Part shown: positions 9,407 to 23,099 of the stretch, piece by piece
Layout: each line of letters begins with the position of its first letter
Position numbering within the stretch: position 1 is the stretch's first letter
Source of the DNA: Acanthacorydalis orientalis
Lineage: Eukaryota; Arthropoda; Insecta; Megaloptera; Corydalidae
Direction: 5' to 3'
Length of the DNA: 64,000 nt
NCBI GenBank assembly: GCA_034766995.1
Contig: JAWJWD010000019.1
Location: 1 to 64,000 of the forward strand
Notes under the pieces: generated by a model
Database searches by the model: none
What the model was told of the DNA's origin: nothing
The model's input: only the letters and a program-made list of their open reading frames with translations
Program-made: the position numbers and the translations under genes

Positions 9407-9659
9407 GAGTCTGCTCTTATTCTACGTTATTATAGTATATTTAGAGTTCCCTTAGTTAGATTTTGAAGTAAAATTACTGCCAGTTGAATTTAAATCGTAC
9501 ATTATACGGGTTTAATTGAGACCTACGTTTCAGTGCAACGTATTATCACAGTTAAAAATTTTGTAATAGATACTAAAACTATAATCTACTCTCATTGTAT
9601 GTTTTAATAGTATATTTAGAGTTCTCTTACTAGGTATTTCATGTAAAACTACTGCATCT

Positions 9660-9865
9660 AATTTAAATCATACACTATACGAGTACAATTGAGACGTACG
9701 TTTCAGTGCAAACGTATCACAGGTTAGATTTTGTAACAGATATTAAAATTACAATCTGCTCTTATTGTTTACTTTTATTGTATATTTAGACTCTCTTCAA
9801 TTGGAAGTTGAAGTATAATTACTGCCAGTTTAATTTAAATCATCCATAATAAGATTATATTTGAC
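9660..9865 (+). repeat. Exchange interval of the unit 5 duplication
   Basis: Upstream the sequence is M7-specific ('actgcatctaatttaaatc'). Downstream, from 9866, it has copy A bases ('gacgtatg', 'agcttatc', 'ttattgaa') and leads into I1. The switch therefore falls in the 206 bases that are identical between copies A and B of the 333-bp block. The second M2 starts at 9752, 1,295 bp after the first at 8457. Confidence 0.88.
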
Positions 9866-11509
9866 GTATGTTTTCAGTTCAAATGTAGCTTATCTAAAAT
9901 TTGAAATCAGTAAAAATATTAGAATCTGCTCTTATTGAATACACTTATTATATATTTGTAGGTTCCTGACGTATGATTTACTTTATCCTGATATTATCCT
10001 TTTTTTTTTAATTAAAAAAGTTTCCTAAATCGGGACCTGGTTGTAAACGGCAAAATTTGAACTTGCCAGACCACCTCATTTCTCGATAACGTAGTTAGAG
10101 TTCTCATTTACCGACCACAAAGTCTACAGGAAAATTCAAATTTAATTTTTAATTAAAGAATTAAAATATATTCTCTTATTATATAAATTAATTAAAGACT
10201 AGGAGTCTTCTCCTTTGTATATTTAGACTTCCCTTAGTTTGAATTTGAAGCAAAATTACTGCTAGTATACTTTGAAACATATATTATGTGAATATTCATA
10301 TCAGGAATGTTTTTATTACAAATGTAGAACACCTAGAAATTGAAACGAGAATAAAAATTAGAGTCTGCTCTTATTCTACGTTATTATAGTATATTTAGAG
10401 TTCCCTTAGTTTGAATTTGAAGAAAAATTACTGCTAGTATACTTTGAAACATATATTATGTGAATATTCATATCAGGAATGTTTTATTACAAATGTAGAA
10501 CACCTAGAAATTGAAACGAGAATAAAAATTAGAGTCTGCTCTTATTCTACGTTATTATAGTATATTTGGAGTTCCCTTAGTTAGATTTTGAAGTAAAATT
10601 ACTGCCAGTTGAATTTAAATCGTACATTATACGGGTTTAATTGAGACCTACGTTTCAGTGCAACGTATAATCACAGTTAAAAATTTTGTAATAGATACTA
10701 AAACTATAATCTACTCTCATTGTATGTTTTAATAGTATATTTAGAGTTCTCTTACTAGGTATTTCATGTAAAACTACTGCATCTAATTTAAATCATACAC
10801 TATACGAGTACAATTGAGACGTACGTTTCAGTGCAAACGTATCACAGGTTAGATTTTGTAACAGATATTAAAATTACAATCTGCTCTTATTGTTTACTTT
10901 TATTGTATATTTAGACTCTCTTCAATTGGAAGTTGAAGTATAATTACTGCCAGTTTAATTTAAATCATCCATAATAAGATTATATTTGACATATGTTTTC
11001 AGTTCAAATGTAGGTTATCTAAAATTTGAAATCAGTAAAAATATTTGAATCTGCTCTTACTGAATACACTTATTATATATTTGGAGGTTCCTTACGTATC
11101 ATTTTCTTTATCCTGATTGTATTTGTATATTTGTCTGTTCTGTATTTGTTATTTATATAATACTATGTCTGTTTTTATTGTTTGTATAATGCTTCACAAC
11201 ACTTTGTCTATATCATGTGCAGGTCAATGCTTCACAGCGCGTTACATTTATATAAGATTTGGAAAATTATATAAACCTACAGCCATGAACTTTCGTGTCT
11301 GTGAAATTACACATTTATTTATTCAGTCGTGTCTAGTTTTTGAGACGATATGGTTGCTGCATATTACTGTTGTAAGATATACACTTTAATAGATATTTTC
11401 TTTAATTTTATTCGATTATAGTTTCAATACAATACGTAATTTACTTCTTAGTGTAAATATATTTTGATATAATTTATGAATATTTCTAAATATAATATAT
11501 ATATATAAA

Positions 11510-11545
<36 letters not shown>

Positions 11546-11617
11546 ATATCAATCATGCCATTCAATCTTTGAAAACAAATTTGTCTATTTATATATTTGT
11601 ATCTTACTTTAAATTTA

Positions 11618-13548
11618 GAATCTGCTCTTATTGTACGTTATTATAGTAGATTTTGAGTTCCCTTAGTCTGATTTTGAAGTAAAATTACTGCTAGTTGAAT
11701 TTAAATCATACACTATACGAGTACAATTGAGACGTACGTTTCAGTGCAAACGTATCACAGGTTAGATTTTGTAACAGATATTAAAATTACAATCTGCTCT
11801 TATTGTTTACTTTTATTGTATATTTAGACTCTCTTCAATTGGAAGTTGAAGTATAATTACTGCCAGTTTAATTTAAATCATCCATAATAAGATTATATTT
11901 GACGTATGTTTTCAGTTCAAATGTAGCTTATCTAAAATTTGAAATCAGTAAAAATATTAGAATCTGCTCTTATTGAATACACTTATTATATATTTGTAGG
12001 TTCCTGACGTATGATTTACTTTATCCTGATATTATCCTTTTTTTTTTAATTAAAAAAGTTTCCTAAATCGGGACCTGGTTGTAAACGGCAAAACTTGAAA
12101 CTTGCCAGACCACCTCATTTCTCGATAACGTAGTTAGAGTTCTCATTTACCGACCACAAAGTCTACAGGAAAATTCAAATTTAATTTTTAATTAAAGAAT
12201 TAAAATATATTCTCTTATTATATAAATTAATTAAAGACTAGGAGTCTTCTCCTTTGTATATTTAGACTTCCCTTAGTTTGAATTTGAAGCAAAATTACTG
12301 CTAGTATACTTTGAAACATATATTATGTGAATATTCATATCAGGAATGTTTTTATTACAAATGTAGAACACCTAGAAATTGAAACGAGAATAAAAATTAG
12401 AGTCTGCTCTTATTCTACGTTATTATAGTATATTTAGAGTTCCCTTAGTTTGAATTTGAAGAAAAATTACTGCTAGTATACTTTGAAACATATATTATGT
12501 GAATATTCATATCAGGAATGTTTTATTACAAATGTAGAACACCTAGAAATTGAAACGAGAATAAAAATTAGAGTCTGCTCTTATTCTACGTTATTATAGT
12601 ATATTTAGAGTTCCCTTAGTTAGATTTTGAAGTAAAATTACTGCCAGTTGAATTTAAATCGTACATTATACGGGTTTAATTGAGACCTACGTTTCAGTGC
12701 AACGTATTATCACAGTTAAAAATTTTGTAATAGATACTAAAACTATAATCTACTCTCATTGTATGTTTTAATAGTATATTTAGAGTTCTCTTACTAGGTA
12801 TTTCATGTAAAACTACTGCATCTAATTTAAATCATACACTATACGAGTACAATTGAGACGTACGTTTCAGTGTAAACGTATCACAGGTTAGATTTTGTAA
12901 CAGATATTAAAATTACAATCTGCTCTTATTGTTTACTTTTATTGTATATTTAGACTCTCTTCAATTGGAAGTTGAAGTATAATTACTGCCAGTTTAATTT
13001 AAATCATCCATAATAAGATTATATTTGACATATGTTTTCAGTTCAAATGTAGGTTATCTAAAATTTGAAATCAGTAAAAATATTTGAATCTGCTCTTACT
13101 GAATACACTTATTATATATTTGGAGGTTCCTTACGTATCATTTTCTTTATCCTGATTGTATTTGTATATTTGTCTGTTCTGTATTTGTTGTTTATATAAT
13201 ACTATGTCTGTTTTTATTGTTTGTATAATGCTTCACAACACTTTGTCTATATCATGTGCAGGTCAATGCTTCACAGCGCGTTACATTTATATAAGATTTG
13301 GAAAATTATATAAACCTACAGCCATGAACTTTCGTGTCTGTGAAATTACACATTTATTTATTCAGTCGTGTCTAGTTTTTGAGACGATATGGTTGCTGCA
13401 TATTACTGTTGTAAGATATACACTTTAATAGATATTTTCTTTAATTTTATTCGATTATAGTTTCAATACAATACGTAATTTACTTCTTAGTGTAAATATA
13501 TTTTGATATAATTTATGAATATTTCTAAATATAATATATATATATAAA

Positions 13549-13584
<36 letters not shown>

Positions 13585-13656
13585 ATATCAATCATGCCAT
13601 TCAATCTTTGAAAACAAATTTGTCTATTTATATATTTGTATCTTACTTTAAATTTA
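11618..13656 (+). repeat. HOR unit 6 (2,039 bp)
   Basis: Standard organisation. Markers: I1 type C, M6 'cgtattatc' with 'tatttagag', M7 'cagtgtaaa', Cys codon, TG8. M6/M7/Cys markers match unit 2. Confidence 0.95.
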
Positions 13657-15586
13657 GAATCTGCTCTTATTGTACGTTATTATAGTAGATTTTGAGTTCC
13701 CTTAGTCTGATTTTGAAGTAAAATTACTGCTAGTTGAATTTAAATCATACACTATACGAGTACAATTGAGACGTACGTTTCAGTGCAAACGTATCACAGG
13801 TTAGATTTTGTAACAGATATTAAAATTACAATCTGCTCTTATTGTTTACTTTTATTGTATATTTAGACTCTCTTCAATTGGAAGTTGAAGTATAATTACT
13901 GCCAGTTTAATTTAAATCATCCATAATAAGATTATATTTGACGTATGTTTTCAGTTCAAATGTAGCTTATCTAAAATTTGAAATCAGTAAAAATATTAGA
14001 ATCTGCTCTTATTGAATACACTTATTATATATTTGTAGGTTCCTGACGTATGATTTACTTTATCCTGATATTATCCTTTTTTTTTTAATTAAAAAAGTTT
14101 CCTAAATCGGGACCTGGTTGTAAACGGCAAAATTTGAACTTGCCAGACCACCTCATTTCTCGATAACGTAGTTAGAGTTCTCATTTACCGACCACAAAGT
14201 CTACAGGAAAATTCAAATTTAATTTTTAATTAAAGAATTAAAATATATTCTCTTATTATATAAATTAATTAAAGACTAGGAGTCTTCTCCTTTGTATATT
14301 TAGACTTCCCTTAGTTTGAATTTGAAGCAAAATTACTGCTAGTATACTTTGAAACATATATTATGTGAATATTCATATCAGGAATGTTTTTATTACAAAT
14401 GTAGAACACCTAGAAATTGAAACGAGAATAAAAATTAGAGTCTGCTCTTATTCTACGTTATTATAGTATATTTAGAGTTCCCTTAGTTTGAATTTGAAGA
14501 AAAATTACTGCTAGTATACTTTGAAACATATATTATGTGAATATTCATATCAGGAATGTTTTATTACAAATGTAGAACACCTAGAAATTGAAACGAGAAT
14601 AAAAATTAGAGTCTGCTCTTATTCTACGTTATTATAGTATATTTGGAGTTCCCTTAGTTAGATTTTGAAGTAAAATTACTGCCAGTTGAATTTAAATCGT
14701 ACATTATACGGGTTTAATTGAGACCTACGTTTCAGTGCAACGTATAATCACAGTTAAAAATTTTGTAATAGATACTAAAACTATAATCTACTCTCATTGT
14801 ATGTTTTAATAGTATATTTAGAGTTCTCTTACTAGGTATTTCATGTAAAACTACTGCATCTAATTTAAATCATACACTATACGAGTACAATTGAGACGTA
14901 CGTTTCAGTGCAAACGTATCACAGGTTAGATTTTGTAACAGATATTAAAATTACAATCTGCTCTTATTGTTTACTTTTATTGTATATTTAGACTCTCTTC
15001 AATTGGAAGTTGAAGTATAATTACTGCCAGTTTAATTTAAATCATCCATAATAAGATTATATTTGACATATGTTTTCAGTTCAAATGTAGGTTATCTAAA
15101 ATTTGAAATCAGTAAAAATATTTGAATCTGCTCTTACTGAATACACTTATTATATATTTGGAGGTTCCTTACGTATCATTTTCTTTATCCTGATTGTATT
15201 TGTATATTTGTCTGTTCTGTATTTGTTATTTATATAATACTATGTCTGTTTTTATTGTTTGTATAATGCTTCACAACACTTTGTCTATATCATGTGCAGG
15301 TCAATGCTTCACAGCGCGTTACATTTATATAAGATTTGGAAAATTATATAAACCTACAGCCATGAACTTTCGTGTCTGTGAAATTACACATTTATTTATT
15401 CAGTCGTGTCTAGTTTTTGAGACGATATGGTTGCTGCATATTACTGTTGTAAGATATACACTTTAATAGATATTTTCTTTAATTTTATTCGATTATAGTT
15501 TCAATACAATACGTAATTTACTTCTTAGTGTAAATATATTTTGATATAATTTATGAATATTTCTAAATATAATATATATATATAAA

Positions 15587-15619
<33 letters not shown>

Positions 15620-15692
15620 TATATCAATCATGCCATTCAATCTTTGAAAACAAATTTGTCTATTTATATATTTGTATCTTACTTTAAATTTA
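13657..15692 (+). repeat. HOR unit 7 (2,036 bp)
   Basis: Standard organisation. Markers: I1 type A, M6 'cgtataatc', Tyr codon, TG9. Confidence 0.95.
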
Positions 15693-18600
15693 GAATCTGC
15701 TCTTATTGTACGTTATTATAGTAGATTTTGAGTTCCCTTAGTCTGATTTTGAAGTAAAATTACTGCTAGTTGAATTTAAATCATACACTATACGAGTACA
15801 ATTGAGACGTACGTTTCAGTGCAAACGTATCACAGGTTAGATTTTGTAACAGATATTAAAATTACAATCTGCTCTTATTGTTTACTTTTATTGTATATTT
15901 AGACTCTCTTCAATTGGAAGTTGAAGTATAATTACTGCCAGTTTAATTTAAATCATCCATAATAAGATTATATTTGACGTATGTTTTCAGTTCAAATGTA
16001 GCTTATCTAAAATTTGAAATCAGTAAAAATATTAGAATCTGCTCTTATTGAATACACTTATTATATATTTGTAGGTTCCTGACGTATGATTTACTTTATC
16101 CTGATATTATCCTTTTTTTTTAATTAAAAATTTTCCTAAATCGGGACCTGGTTGTAAACGGCAAAACTTGAAACTTGCCAGACCACCTCATTTCTCGATA
16201 ACGTAGTTAGAGTTCTCATTTACCGACCACAAAGTCTACAGGAAAATTCAAATTTAATTTTTAATTAAAGAATTAAAATATATTCTCTTATTATATAAAT
16301 TAATTAAAGACTAGGAGTCTTCTCCTTTGTATATTTAGACTTCCCTTAGTTTGAATTTGAAGCAAAATTACTGCTAGTATACTTTGAAACATATATTATG
16401 TGAATATTCATATCAGGAATGTTTTTATTACAAATGTAGAACACCTAGAAATTGAAACGAGAATAAAAATTAGAGTCTGCTCTTATTCTACGTTATTATA
16501 GTATATTTAGAGTTCCCTTAGTTTGAATTTGAAGAAAAATTACTGCTAGTATACTTTGAAACATATATTATGTGAATATTCATATCAGGAATGTTTTATT
16601 ACAAATGTAGAACACCTAGAAATTGAAACGAGAATAAAAATTAGAGTCTGCTCTTATTCTACGTTATTATAGTATATTTGGAGTTCCCTTAGTTAGATTT
16701 TGAAGTAAAATTACTGCCAGTTGAATTTAAATCGTACATTATACGGGTTTAATTGAGACCTACGTTTCAGTGCAACGTATAATCACAGTTAAAAATTTTG
16801 TAATAGATACTAAAACTATAATCTACTCTCATTGTATGTTTTAATAGTATATTTAGAGTTCTCTTACTAGGTATTTCATGTAAAACTACTGCATCTAATT
16901 TAAATCATACACTATACGAGTACAATTGAGACGTACGTTTCAGTGCAAACGTATCACAGGTTAGATTTTGTAACAGATATTAAAATTACAATCTGCTCTT
17001 ATTGTTTACTTTTATTGTATATTTAGACTCTCTTCAATTGGAAGTTGAAGTATAATTACTGCCAGTTTAATTTAAATCATCCATAATAAGATTATATTTG
17101 ACGTATGTTTTCAGTTCAAATGTAGCTTATCTAAAATTTGAAATCAGTAAAAATATTAGAATCTGCTCTTATTGAATACACTTATTATATATTTGTAGGT
17201 TCCTGACGTATGATTTACTTTATCCTGATATTATCCTTTTTTTTTAATTAAAAATTTTCCTAAATCGGGACCTGGTTGTAAACGGCAAAACTTGAAACTT
17301 GCCAGACCACCTCATTTCTCGATAACGTAGTTAGAGTTCTCATTTACCGACCACAAAGTCTACAGGAAAATTCAAATTTAATTTTTAATTAAAGAATTAA
17401 AATATATTCTCTTATTATATAAATTAATTAAAGACTAGGAGTCTTCTCCTTTGTATATTTAGACTTCCCTTAGTTTGAATTTGAAGCAAAATTACTGCTA
17501 GTATACTTTGAAACATATATTATGTGAATATTCATATCAGGAATGTTTTTATTACAAATGTAGAACACCTAGAAATTGAAACGAGAATAAAAATTAGAGT
17601 CTGCTCTTATTCTACGTTATTATAGTATATTTAGAGTTCCCTTAGTTTGAATTTGAAGAAAAATTACTGCTAGTATACTTTGAAACATATATTATGTGAA
17701 TATTCATATCAGGAATGTTTTATTACAAATGTAGAACACCTAGAAATTGAAACGAGAATAAAAATTAGAGTCTGCTCTTATTCTACGTTATTATAGTATA
17801 TTTGGAGTTCCCTTAGTTAGATTTTGAAGTAAAATTACTGCCAGTTGAATTTAAATCGTACATTATACGGGTTTAATTGAGACCTACGTTTCAGTGCAAC
17901 GTATAATCACAGTTAAAAATTTTGTAATAGATACTAAAACTATAATCTACTCTCATTGTATGTTTTAATAGTATATTTAGAGTTCTCTTACTAGGTATTT
18001 CATGTAAAACTACTGCATCTAATTTAAATCATACACTATACGAGTACAATTGAGACGTACGTTTCAGTGCAAACGTATCACAGGTTAGATTTTGTAACAG
18101 ATATTAAAATTACAATCTGCTCTTATTGTTTACTTTTATTGTATATTTAGACTCTCTTCAATTGGAAGTTGAAGTATAATTACTGCCAGTTTAATTTAAA
18201 TCATCCATAATAAGATTATATTTGACATATGTTTTCAGTTCAAATGTAGGTTATCTAAAATTTGAAATCAGTAAAAATATTTGAATCTGCTCTTACTGAA
18301 TACACTTATTATATATTTGGAGGTTCCTTACGTATCATTTTCTTTATCCTGATTGTATTTGTATATTTGTCTGTTCTGTATTTGTTGTTTATATAATACT
18401 ATGTCTGTTTTTATTGTTTGTATAATGCTTCACAACACTTTGTCTATATCATGTGCAGGTCAATGCTTCACAGCGCGTTACATTTATATAAGATTTGGAA
18501 AATTATATAAACCTACAGCCATGAACTTTCGTGTCTGTGAAATTACACATTTATTTATTCAGTCGTGTCTAGTTTTTGAGACGATATGGTTGCTGCATAT

Positions 18601-18745
18601 TACTGTTGTAAGATATACACTTTAATAGATATTTTCTTTAATTTTATTCGATTATAGTTTCAATACAATACGTAATTTACTTCTTAGTGTAAATATATTT
18701 TGATATAATTTATGAATATTTCTAAATATAATATATATATATAAA

Positions 18746-18781
<36 letters not shown>

Positions 18782-18853
18782 ATATCAATCATGCCATTCA
18801 ATCTTTGAAAACAAATTTGTCTATTTATATATTTGTATCTTACTTTAAATTTA
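15693..18853 (+). repeat. HOR unit 8, expanded (3,161 bp)
   Basis: Runs M1 to M7, then a hybrid 333-bp block that returns to M2/M3, I1, M4-M5-M6-M7-M8-M9 and I2 (Cys, TG8). The second M2 starts at 16989, 1,124 bp after the first at 15865, so the excess is one M2-to-M7 segment. Both I1 copies are type B and both M6 copies are 'cgtataatc', so the exchanging parents were alike. Confidence 0.93.
16897..17102 (+). repeat. Exchange interval of the unit 8 duplication
   Basis: The left flank is M7-specific ('actgcatctaatttaaatc'). Copy A bases appear from 17103 ('acgtatg', then 'agcttatc'). The junction is confined to the same 206-bp identity tract as in unit 5, so two exchanges of the same geometry are present. 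Confidence 0.88.
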
Positions 18854-20954
18854 GAATCTGCTCTTATTGTACGTTATTATAGTAGATTTTGAGTTCCCTT
18901 AGTCTGATTTTGAAGTAAAATTACTGCTAGTTGAATTTAAATCATACACTATACGAGTACAATTGAGACGTACGTTTCAGTGCAAACGTATCACAGGTTA
19001 GATTTTGTAACAGATATTAAAATTACAATCTGCTCTTATTGTTTACTTTTATTGTATATTTAGACTCTCTTCAATTGGAAGTTGAAGTATAATTACTGCC
19101 AGTTTAATTTAAATCATCCATAATAAGATTATATTTGACGTATGTTTTCAGTTCAAATGTAGCTTATCTAAAATTTGAAATCAGTAAAAATATTAGAATC
19201 TGCTCTTATTGAATACACTTATTATATATTTGTAGGTTCCTGACGTATGATTTACTTTATCCTGATATTATCCTTTTTTTTTAATTAAAAAAGTTTCCTA
19301 AATCGGGACCTGGTTGTAAACGGCAAAACTTGAAACTTGCCAGACCACCTCATTTCTCGATAACGTAGTTAGAGTTCTCATTTACCGACCACAAAGTCTA
19401 CAGGAAAATTCAAATTTAATTTTTAATTAAAGAATTAAAATATATTCTCTTATTATATAAATTAATTAAAGACTAGGAGTCTTCTCCTTTGTATATTTAG
19501 ACTTCCCTTAGTTTGAATTTGAAGCAAAATTACTGCTAGTATACTTTGAAACATATATTATGTGAATATTCATATCAGGAATGTTTTTATTACAAATGTA
19601 GAACACCTAGAAATTGAAACGAGAATAAAAATTAGAGTCTGCTCTTATTCTACGTTATTATAGTATATTTAGAGTTCCCTTAGTTTGAATTTGAAGAAAA
19701 ATTACTGCTAGTATACTTTGAAACATATATTATGTGAATATTCATATCAGGAATGTTTTATTACAAATGTAGAACACCTAGAAATTGAAACGAGAATAAA
19801 AATTAGAGTCTGCTCTTATTCTACGTTATTATAGTATATTTAGAGTTCCCTTAGTTTGAATTTGAAGAAAAATTACTGCTAGTATACTTTGAAACATATA
19901 TTATGTGAATATTCATATCAGGAATGTTTTATTACAAATGTAGAACACCTAGAAATTGAAACGAGAATAAAAATTAGAGTCTGCTCTTATTCTACGTTAT
20001 TATAGTATATTTGGAGTTCCCTTAGTTAGATTTTGAAGTAAAATTACTGCCAGTTGAATTTAAATCGTACATTATACGGGTTTAATTGAGACCTACGTTT
20101 CAGTGCAACGTATTATCACAGTTAAAAATTTTGTAATAGATACTAAAACTATAATCTACTCTCATTGTATGTTTTAATAGTATATTTAGAGTTCTCTTAC
20201 TAGGTATTTCATGTAAAACTACTGCATCTAATTTAAATCATACACTATACGAGTACAATTGAGACGTACGTTTCAGTGTAAACGTATCACAGGTTAGATT
20301 TTGTAACAGATATTAAAATTACAATCTGCTCTTATTGTTTACTTTTATTGTATATTTAGACTCTCTTCAATTGGAAGTTGAAGTATAATTACTGCCAGTT
20401 TAATTTAAATCATCCATAATAAGATTATATTTGACATATGTTTTCAGTTCAAATGTAGGTTATCTAAAATTTGAAATCAGTAAAAATATTTGAATCTGCT
20501 CTTACTGAATACACTTATTATATATTTGGAGGTTCCTTACGTATCATTTTCTTTATCCTGATTGTATTTGTATATTTGTCTGTTCTGTATTTGTTGTTTA
20601 TATAATACTATGTCTGTTTTTATTGTTTGTATAATGCTTCACAACACTTTGTCTATATCATGTGCAGGTCAATGCTTCACAGCGCGTTACATTTATATAA
20701 GATTTGGAAAATTATATAAACCTACAGCCATGAACTTTCGTGTCTGTGAAATTACACATTTATTTATTCAGTCGTGTCTAGTTTTTGAGACGATATGGTT
20801 GCTGCATATTACTGTTGTAAGATATACACTTTAATAGATATTTTCTTTAATTTTATTCGATTATAGTTTCAATACAATACGTAATTTACTTCTTAGTGTA
20901 AATATATTTTGATATAATTTATGAATATTTCTAAATATAATATATATATATAAA

Positions 20955-20986
<32 letters not shown>

Positions 20987-21062
20987 ATTTATATCAATCA
21001 TGCCATTCAATCTTTGAAAACAAATTTGTCTATTTATATATTTGTATCTTACTTTAAATTTA
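18854..21062 (+). repeat. HOR unit 9, +171 bp (2,209 bp)
   Basis: Standard organisation except for two M5 monomers. Markers: I1 with T9 but type C bases, M6 'cgtattatc', M7 'cagtgtaaa', Cys codon, TG9. Shares M6/M7/Cys markers with units 2 and 6. Confidence 0.94.
19635..19976 (+). repeat. Tandem pair of 171-bp M5 monomers
   Basis: M5-type monomers at 19635-19805 and 19806-19976, with M6 at 19977. The extra copy is exactly 171 bp and accounts for the whole excess length of unit 9. Confidence 0.9.
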
Positions 21063-22991
21063 GAATCTGCTCTTATTGTACGTTATTATAGTAGATTTTG
21101 AGTTCCCTTAGTCTGATTTTGAAGTAAAATTACTGCTAGTTGAATTTAAATCATACACTATACGAGTACAATTGAGACGTACGTTTCAGTGCAAACGTAT
21201 CACAGGTTAGATTTTGTAACAGATATTAAAATTACAATCTGCTCTTATTGTTTACTTTTATTGTATATTTAGACTCTCTTCAATTGGAAGTTGAAGTATA
21301 ATTACTGCCAGTTTAATTTAAATCATCCATAATAAGATTATATTTGACGTATGTTTTCAGTTCAAATGTAGCTTATCTAAAATTTGAAATCAGTAAAAAT
21401 ATTAGAATCTGCTCTTATTGAATACACTTATTATATATTTGTAGGTTCCTGACGTATGATTTACTTTATCCTGATATTATCCTTTTTTTTTAATTAAAAA
21501 TTTTCCTAAATCGGGACCTGGTTGTAAACGGCAAAACTTGAAACTTGCCAGACCACCTCATTTCTCGATAACGTAGTTAGAGTTCTCATTTACCGACCAC
21601 AAAGTCTACAGGAAAATTCAAATTTAATTTTTAATTAAAGAATTAAAATATATTCTCTTATTATATAAATTAATTAAAGACTAGGAGTCTTCTCCTTTGT
21701 ATATTTAGACTTCCCTTAGTTTGAATTTGAAGCAAAATTACTGCTAGTATACTTTGAAACATATATTATGTGAATATTCATATCAGGAATGTTTTTATTA
21801 CAAATGTAGAACACCTAGAAATTGAAACGAGAATAAAAATTAGAGTCTGCTCTTATTCTACGTTATTATAGTATATTTAGAGTTCCCTTAGTTTGAATTT
21901 GAAGAAAAATTACTGCTAGTATACTTTGAAACATATATTATGTGAATATTCATATCAGGAATGTTTTATTACAAATGTAGAACACCTAGAAATTGAAACG
22001 AGAATAAAAATTAGAGTCTGCTCTTATTCTACGTTATTATAGTATATTTGGAGTTCCCTTAGTTAGATTTTGAAGTAAAATTACTGCCAGTTGAATTTAA
22101 ATCGTACATTATACGGGTTTAATTGAGACCTACGTTTCAGTGCAACGTATAATCACAGTTAAAAATTTTGTAATAGATACTAAAACTATAATCTACTCTC
22201 ATTGTATGTTTTAATAGTATATTTAGAGTTCTCTTACTAGGTATTTCATGTAAAACTACTGCATCTAATTTAAATCATACACTATACGAGTACAATTGAG
22301 ACGTACGTTTCAGTGCAAACGTATCACAGGTTAGATTTTGTAACAGATATTAAAATTACAATCTGCTCTTATTGTTTACTTTTATTGTATATTTAGACTC
22401 TCTTCAATTGGAAGTTGAAGTATAATTACTGCCAGTTTAATTTAAATCATCCATAATAAGATTATATTTGACATATGTTTTCAGTTCAAATGTAGGTTAT
22501 CTAAAATTTGAAATCAGTAAAAATATTTGAATCTGCTCTTACTGAATACACTTATTATATATTTGGAGGTTCCTTACGTATCATTTTCTTTATCCTGATT
22601 GTATTTGTATATTTGTCTGTTCTGTATTTGTTGTTTATATAATACTATGTCTGTTTTTATTGTTTGTATAATGCTTCACAACACTTTGTCTATATCATGT
22701 GCAGGTCAATGCTTCACAGCGCGTTACATTTATATAAGATTTGGAAAATTATATAAACCTACAGCCATGAACTTTCGTGTCTGTGAAATTACACATTTAT
22801 TTATTCAGTCGTGTCTAGTTTTTGAGACGATATGGTTGCTGCATATTACTGTTGTAAGATATACACTTTAATAGATATTTTCTTTAATTTTATTCGATTA
22901 TAGTTTCAATACAATACGTAATTTACTTCTTAGTGTAAATATATTTTGATATAATTTATGAATATTTCTAAATATAATATATATATATAAA

Positions 22992-23023
<32 letters not shown>

Positions 23024-23099
23024 ATTTATATCAATCATGCCATTCAATCTTTGAAAACAAATTTGTCTATTTATATATTTGTATCTTACTTTAAATTTA
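21063..23099 (+). repeat. HOR unit 10 (2,037 bp)
   Basis: Standard organisation. Markers: I1 type B, M6 'cgtataatc', Cys codon, TG9. Confidence 0.95.

Larger units (their letters stand above)
8285..11617 (+). repeat. HOR unit 5, expanded (3,333 bp)
   Basis: Longest unit. It runs M1-M2-M3-I1(type B)-M4-M5-M5-M6-M7, then through a hybrid 333-bp block back into M2/M3-type sequence, a second I1 (type A), M4-M5-M6-M7-M8-M9 and I2 (Tyr, TG8). The excess over a standard unit is explained by one extra 171-bp M5 (9065-9406) plus a 1,124-bp duplication. The two halves carry different markers (M6 'cgtattatc' in the first, 'cgtataatc' in the second), so they derive from different parental units, as expected for unequal exchange. 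Confidence 0.93.

Noticed and set aside
8285..11617. Insertion of a new element in the 3.3-kb unit
   Set aside because: Every base of the extra length matches existing parts of the unit (a second M5 and a second M2-to-M7 segment), so it is a duplication, not foreign DNA.
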